Source: Marinomonas maritima (lineage in GTDB: Bacteria; Pseudomonadota; Gammaproteobacteria; Pseudomonadales; Marinomonadaceae). Taken from it: DNA of 64,000 nucleotides. Numbering within the stretch: position 1 is the first letter of the stretch; the number at the start of each line of letters is the position of its first letter. The notes under the pieces were generated by a model. The model was given only the letters and a program-made list of their open reading frames with translations. It ran no database searches and had not been told where the DNA came from. The stretch lies in assembly GCF_024435075.2 (NCBI RefSeq), contig NZ_JAMZEG020000003.1, positions 496,001 to 560,000 of the forward strand, in the 5' to 3' direction. Of this stretch, positions 61,868-64,000 are shown in pieces. The translations under genes and the position numbers were made by a program.

Positions 61868-63214
61868 ATGAACACAGCGACAGAAGCCAATTTTGATGGC
61901 TTAGTGGGCCCAACCCACAATTACAGCGGCCTTTCTTTTGGTAATGTCGCTTCTTTAAACAACTCAGCACGATCATCAAACCCAAAAGCCGCAGCTAAAC
62001 AAGGCTTAACCAAGATGAAAGCCTTGGCGGACATGGGCTTTGTTCAAGGCGTACTAGCGCCTCATGAACGCCCACATATTCCGACGTTGCGCCGTCTTGG
62101 TTTTTCTGGCAGCGATGCCAACGTATTAGAACAAGCCGCGAAGCAAGCTCCTAAGCTTTTGGCTGCGGTGAGTTCCGCCTCTTGCATGTGGACAGCCAAC
62201 GCTGCCACCGTATCACCAAGTGGCGACACGGTTGACGGCCGAGTTCACTTCACTCCGGCTAACTTAGTTAATAAGTTTCACCGTTCGATCGAACACGAAA
62301 CCACAGGGACCATTTTACAGGCCACGTTTAAAGATGATAAACACTTCGCTCATCACGCCGCATTACCAAGTGTTGATCATTTTGGTGACGAAGGCGCCGC
62401 GAACCATACGCGTTTTTGCCACGGTTATGGCGAACAAGGCATTGAGTTTTTTGTTTATGGAATGGAAGCTTTCAACAACAGTGGCCTTCGCCCAGCAAAA
62501 TTTCCTGCTCGTCATACCTTAGAAGCATCACAAGCCGTTGCTCGCCGTCATGGATTATCGCCGGATCAAGTGGTTTACGCTCAGCAGAATCCAGCGGTTA
62601 TTGACGCGGGAGTTTTCCATAACGACGTTATCGCCGTGGGCAATCGCAATGCGCATTTCTATCATCAAGAAGCGTTTCTAGACACCGCTCAAATGAAACA
62701 AGATTTGCTAACAGCGTGGGGAGACAGAGCCTCTCAGTTTCACCTGATTGAAGTGCCAAGCGCTTCGGTATCGGTACAAGATTGCATTCAGTCTTATCTG
62801 TTTAACAGCCAGCTATTGAGCCGTGGCGACAATGACATGGTATTGATCGTACCGGGAGAATGTGAAAATAACCCTGCAGTTTGGGCATATCTAAACAGTT
62901 TAGTTGCAGGCAACTCACCGATCAATGAAGTGAAAGTGTTTGACCTAAAACAAAGCATGAGTAATGGTGGTGGACCAGCTTGCCTTCGACTTAGAGTGGC
63001 CTTAACCGACGCTGAGCGCAACGCGATTAACCCCTCCACACTGATGAATGACGCGTTATTTGGACAATTAAATGATTGGGTAGACAAGCATTACCGTGAT
63101 GAACTGCATGAAGCGGATCTTGCTGACCCTAAACTGTTAATAGAAAGCCGACATGCGCTAGATGAACTGACCCAAATAATGAATCTCGGAAGTGTTTACG
63201 AATTTCAAAAGTAA
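61868..63214 (+). CDS. astB: N-succinylarginine dihydrolase
   Basis: 448 residues, the family length. N-terminus NFDGLVGPTHNYSGLSFGNV is diagnostic. Pentein-fold residues: Glu and His in HDVIAVGNRNAHFYHQEAF-like sequence (HNDVIAVGNRNAHFYHQEAF), and the nucleophile Cys near 370 in NGGGPACLRLRVAL. It removes two ammonia and CO2 from N2-succinylarginine to give succinylornithine. astC and astE are not found in the window; a strong terminator ends the group here. Confidence 0.96.
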   Translation: MNTATEANFDGLVGPTHNYSGLSFGNVASLNNSARSSNPKAAAKQGLTKMKALADMGFVQGVLAPHERPHIPTLRRLGFSGSDANVLEQAAKQAPKLLAAVSSASCMWTANAATVSPSGDTVDGRVHFTPANLVNKFHRSIEHETTGTILQATFKDDKHFAHHAALPSVDHFGDEGAANHTRFCHGYGEQGIEFFVYGMEAFNNSGLRPAKFPARHTLEASQAVARRHGLSPDQVVYAQQNPAVIDAGVFHNDVIAVGNRNAHFYHQEAFLDTAQMKQDLLTAWGDRASQFHLIEVPSASVSVQDCIQSYLFNSQLLSRGDNDMVLIVPGECENNPAVWAYLNSLVAGNSPINEVKVFDLKQSMSNGGGPACLRLRVALTDAERNAINPSTLMNDALFGQLNDWVDKHYRDELHEADLADPKLLIESRHALDELTQIMNLGSVYEFQK

Positions 63215-63218
63215 CATT

Positions 63219-63261
63219 AACAACCCCCTCCCAACCAAAGGGAGATTGGGAGGGGGTTGTT
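63219..63261. terminator. Terminator after astB
   Basis: A perfect 16-bp inverted repeat (63219-63234 and 63246-63261; arms AACAACCCCCTCCCAA and its complement) with an 11-base loop lies 4 bp after the astB stop and 7 bp from the convergent DUF1904 gene. Confidence 0.88.
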
Positions 63262-63268
63262 CTAATAG

Positions 63269-63601
63269 CTAAAAATGCTCGCCGTTTTCGTAATAATCTT
63301 TGCCTTGTAGGTCGTGGAACAACACGGTTATGTCTTGTCCACTGTCAACCAAGGGTCTAATCAACTCCTCGATGATCAAAGCCACTTTTCGTTTTACTTC
63401 ATCGCCTCGATCAAACCACAGCACATCAAAAAAGGGATACGCAGGAGAAGCGCCACCAACGGCAAGGTAGGTCGTTGGCTGATACTCAAGCGTAAAATGC
63501 GAATTAGGCGTATCCGTCATTTCTGCCAAATTCTCAATCAATATATCAGCAACAGACTCTAGTTCGTCAAATGCTAAGCCGCGTACACGTATATGAGGCA
63601 T
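63269..63601 (-). CDS. DUF1904 family protein
   Basis: 110 residues. PHIRVRGLAFDELESVADIL and FFDVLWFDRGDEVKRKVALI match DUF1904, a small tautomerase/MIF-like fold by resemblance; the residue after Met is Pro, as in the tautomerase group, though activity is unproven. It lies 53 bp from the DUF2914 gene on the same strand. Confidence 0.88.
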   Translation of the reverse strand: MPHIRVRGLAFDELESVADILIENLAEMTDTPNSHFTLEYQPTTYLAVGGASPAYPFFDVLWFDRGDEVKRKVALIIEELIRPLVDSGQDITVLFHDLQGKDYYENGEHF

Positions 63602-63654
63602 AACTGTCCTTATCTATAACGTTCAATTAATCACGTTCAATCGCGAATGAATGG

Positions 63655-64000
63655 TTAATATTCATCCACATAATCAAATGAATGTGTCTCAACGATGTTT
63701 CCATCAAGCACAATGTCCACGCTCCACTTACCATCAAACCCAGGCATCAAACGCTTGCTTGACCAAACACGCCAGCGATCACCACCAATATCAAAAGCAA
63801 CATCCGCCTGTTCTTCTCCGTCCAATTTCCAACGGTGAATCACTTGGCTGTCAGACATTCCTCGTAAATCTGTGAAAAAATAGACGCGTTGGATCTCACC
63901 ATACTCTACTTTTACAACGGGGCCGATATCATCAATCGGCTCTCGATCAATAACATCGGTTGAAAACTGAGCTCGGGCAACGGTGCCTTCAGCCCAAACG
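63655..64000 (-). CDS. DUF2914 domain protein (3' part, runs off right edge)
   Basis: The frame is open to the window edge; about 114 C-terminal residues are visible. The sequence FTDLRGMSDSQVIHRWKLDG, then VAFDIGGDRWRVWSSKRLMP and GKWSVDIV, is the DUF2914 pattern, an all-beta domain often at the C-terminus of membrane or secreted proteins. An internal ATG at 63858 is not a family start. The upstream part, including any membrane anchor, lies outside the window. Confidence 0.88.
   Translation of the reverse strand, partial: VWAEGTVARAQFSTDVIDREPIDDIGPVVKVEYGEIQRVYFFTDLRGMSDSQVIHRWKLDGEEQADVAFDIGGDRWRVWSSKRLMPGFDGKWSVDIVLDGNIVETHSFDYVDEY

Overview
The window looks like a chromosomal segment of a marine gammaproteobacterium of the Oceanospirillales, most likely Marinomonas or a close relative. 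This is inference from gene content: FlgP/FlgT-type flagellar proteins, a PII-AmtB pair, the two-subunit AruF/AruG arginine succinyltransferase, ProQ, RadA, MmsA, NhaR and a GNAT-nitrilase fusion, in moderately AT-rich DNA. Nearly everything is ordinary housekeeping or accessory metabolism. I see no phage, insertion sequence, CRISPR array or recognisable defence island.

Left part (1-11.9 kb). A nitrogen-compound cluster opens the window: a truncated DadA-like FAD oxidoreductase, an acetylpolyamine-amidohydrolase-like deacetylase, the frame-broken remnant of a class III aminotransferase, and a complete polar amino acid ABC importer with a hairpin after the binding protein. A long leftward series follows: greB, an MscS channel with two small membrane-protein genes, an inositol-monophosphatase-family gene, a carboxylesterase, a glycerate-kinase-like P-loop kinase, and dinB under a LexA box formed inside a 13-bp tandem repeat.

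12-18.7 kb. A rightward group encodes FlgP, FlgT, a ZapB-like coiled coil, a small barrel-like exported protein, a 55-residue membrane protein and a ProQ-domain protein. Then come tRNA-Tyr, a strongly strand-asymmetric C-rich noncoding stretch, 29 perfect copies of a heptanucleotide, and a leftward array of eight tRNAs containing a duplicated Lys-Pro-Asn set. A polysaccharide deacetylase follows.

18.8-41.8 kb. kbl-tdh (threonine to glycine plus acetyl-CoA), nudC, a choice-of-anchor-I lipoprotein, glsA, then leftward ppnN, zapE, an MFS transporter and a GST. An HPF-like gene is divergent from an nhaR without nhaA. Next are an unrecognised membrane/coiled-coil protein, tRNA-Arg, a small monooxygenase, cytochrome c5, rep, a bile-acid-type symporter, a chemoreceptor, comM, a small Trp-rich protein and ubiK.

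42-64 kb. A sigma-54-type promoter precedes glnK-amtB. Then come the GNAT-nitrilase fusion, radA, a DUF1289 gene, a ClpP-like lipoprotein, a diguanylate cyclase, mmsA with a divergent LysR gene, an RND efflux pair, another LysR gene, and aruF-aruG-astD-astB for arginine catabolism. DUF1904 and DUF2914 genes close the window, the last cut by the right edge.

Many start codons were moved inward from the longest open frame on the basis of ribosome binding sites and family N-termini. Residue numbers use the starts given here and are approximate where so marked.
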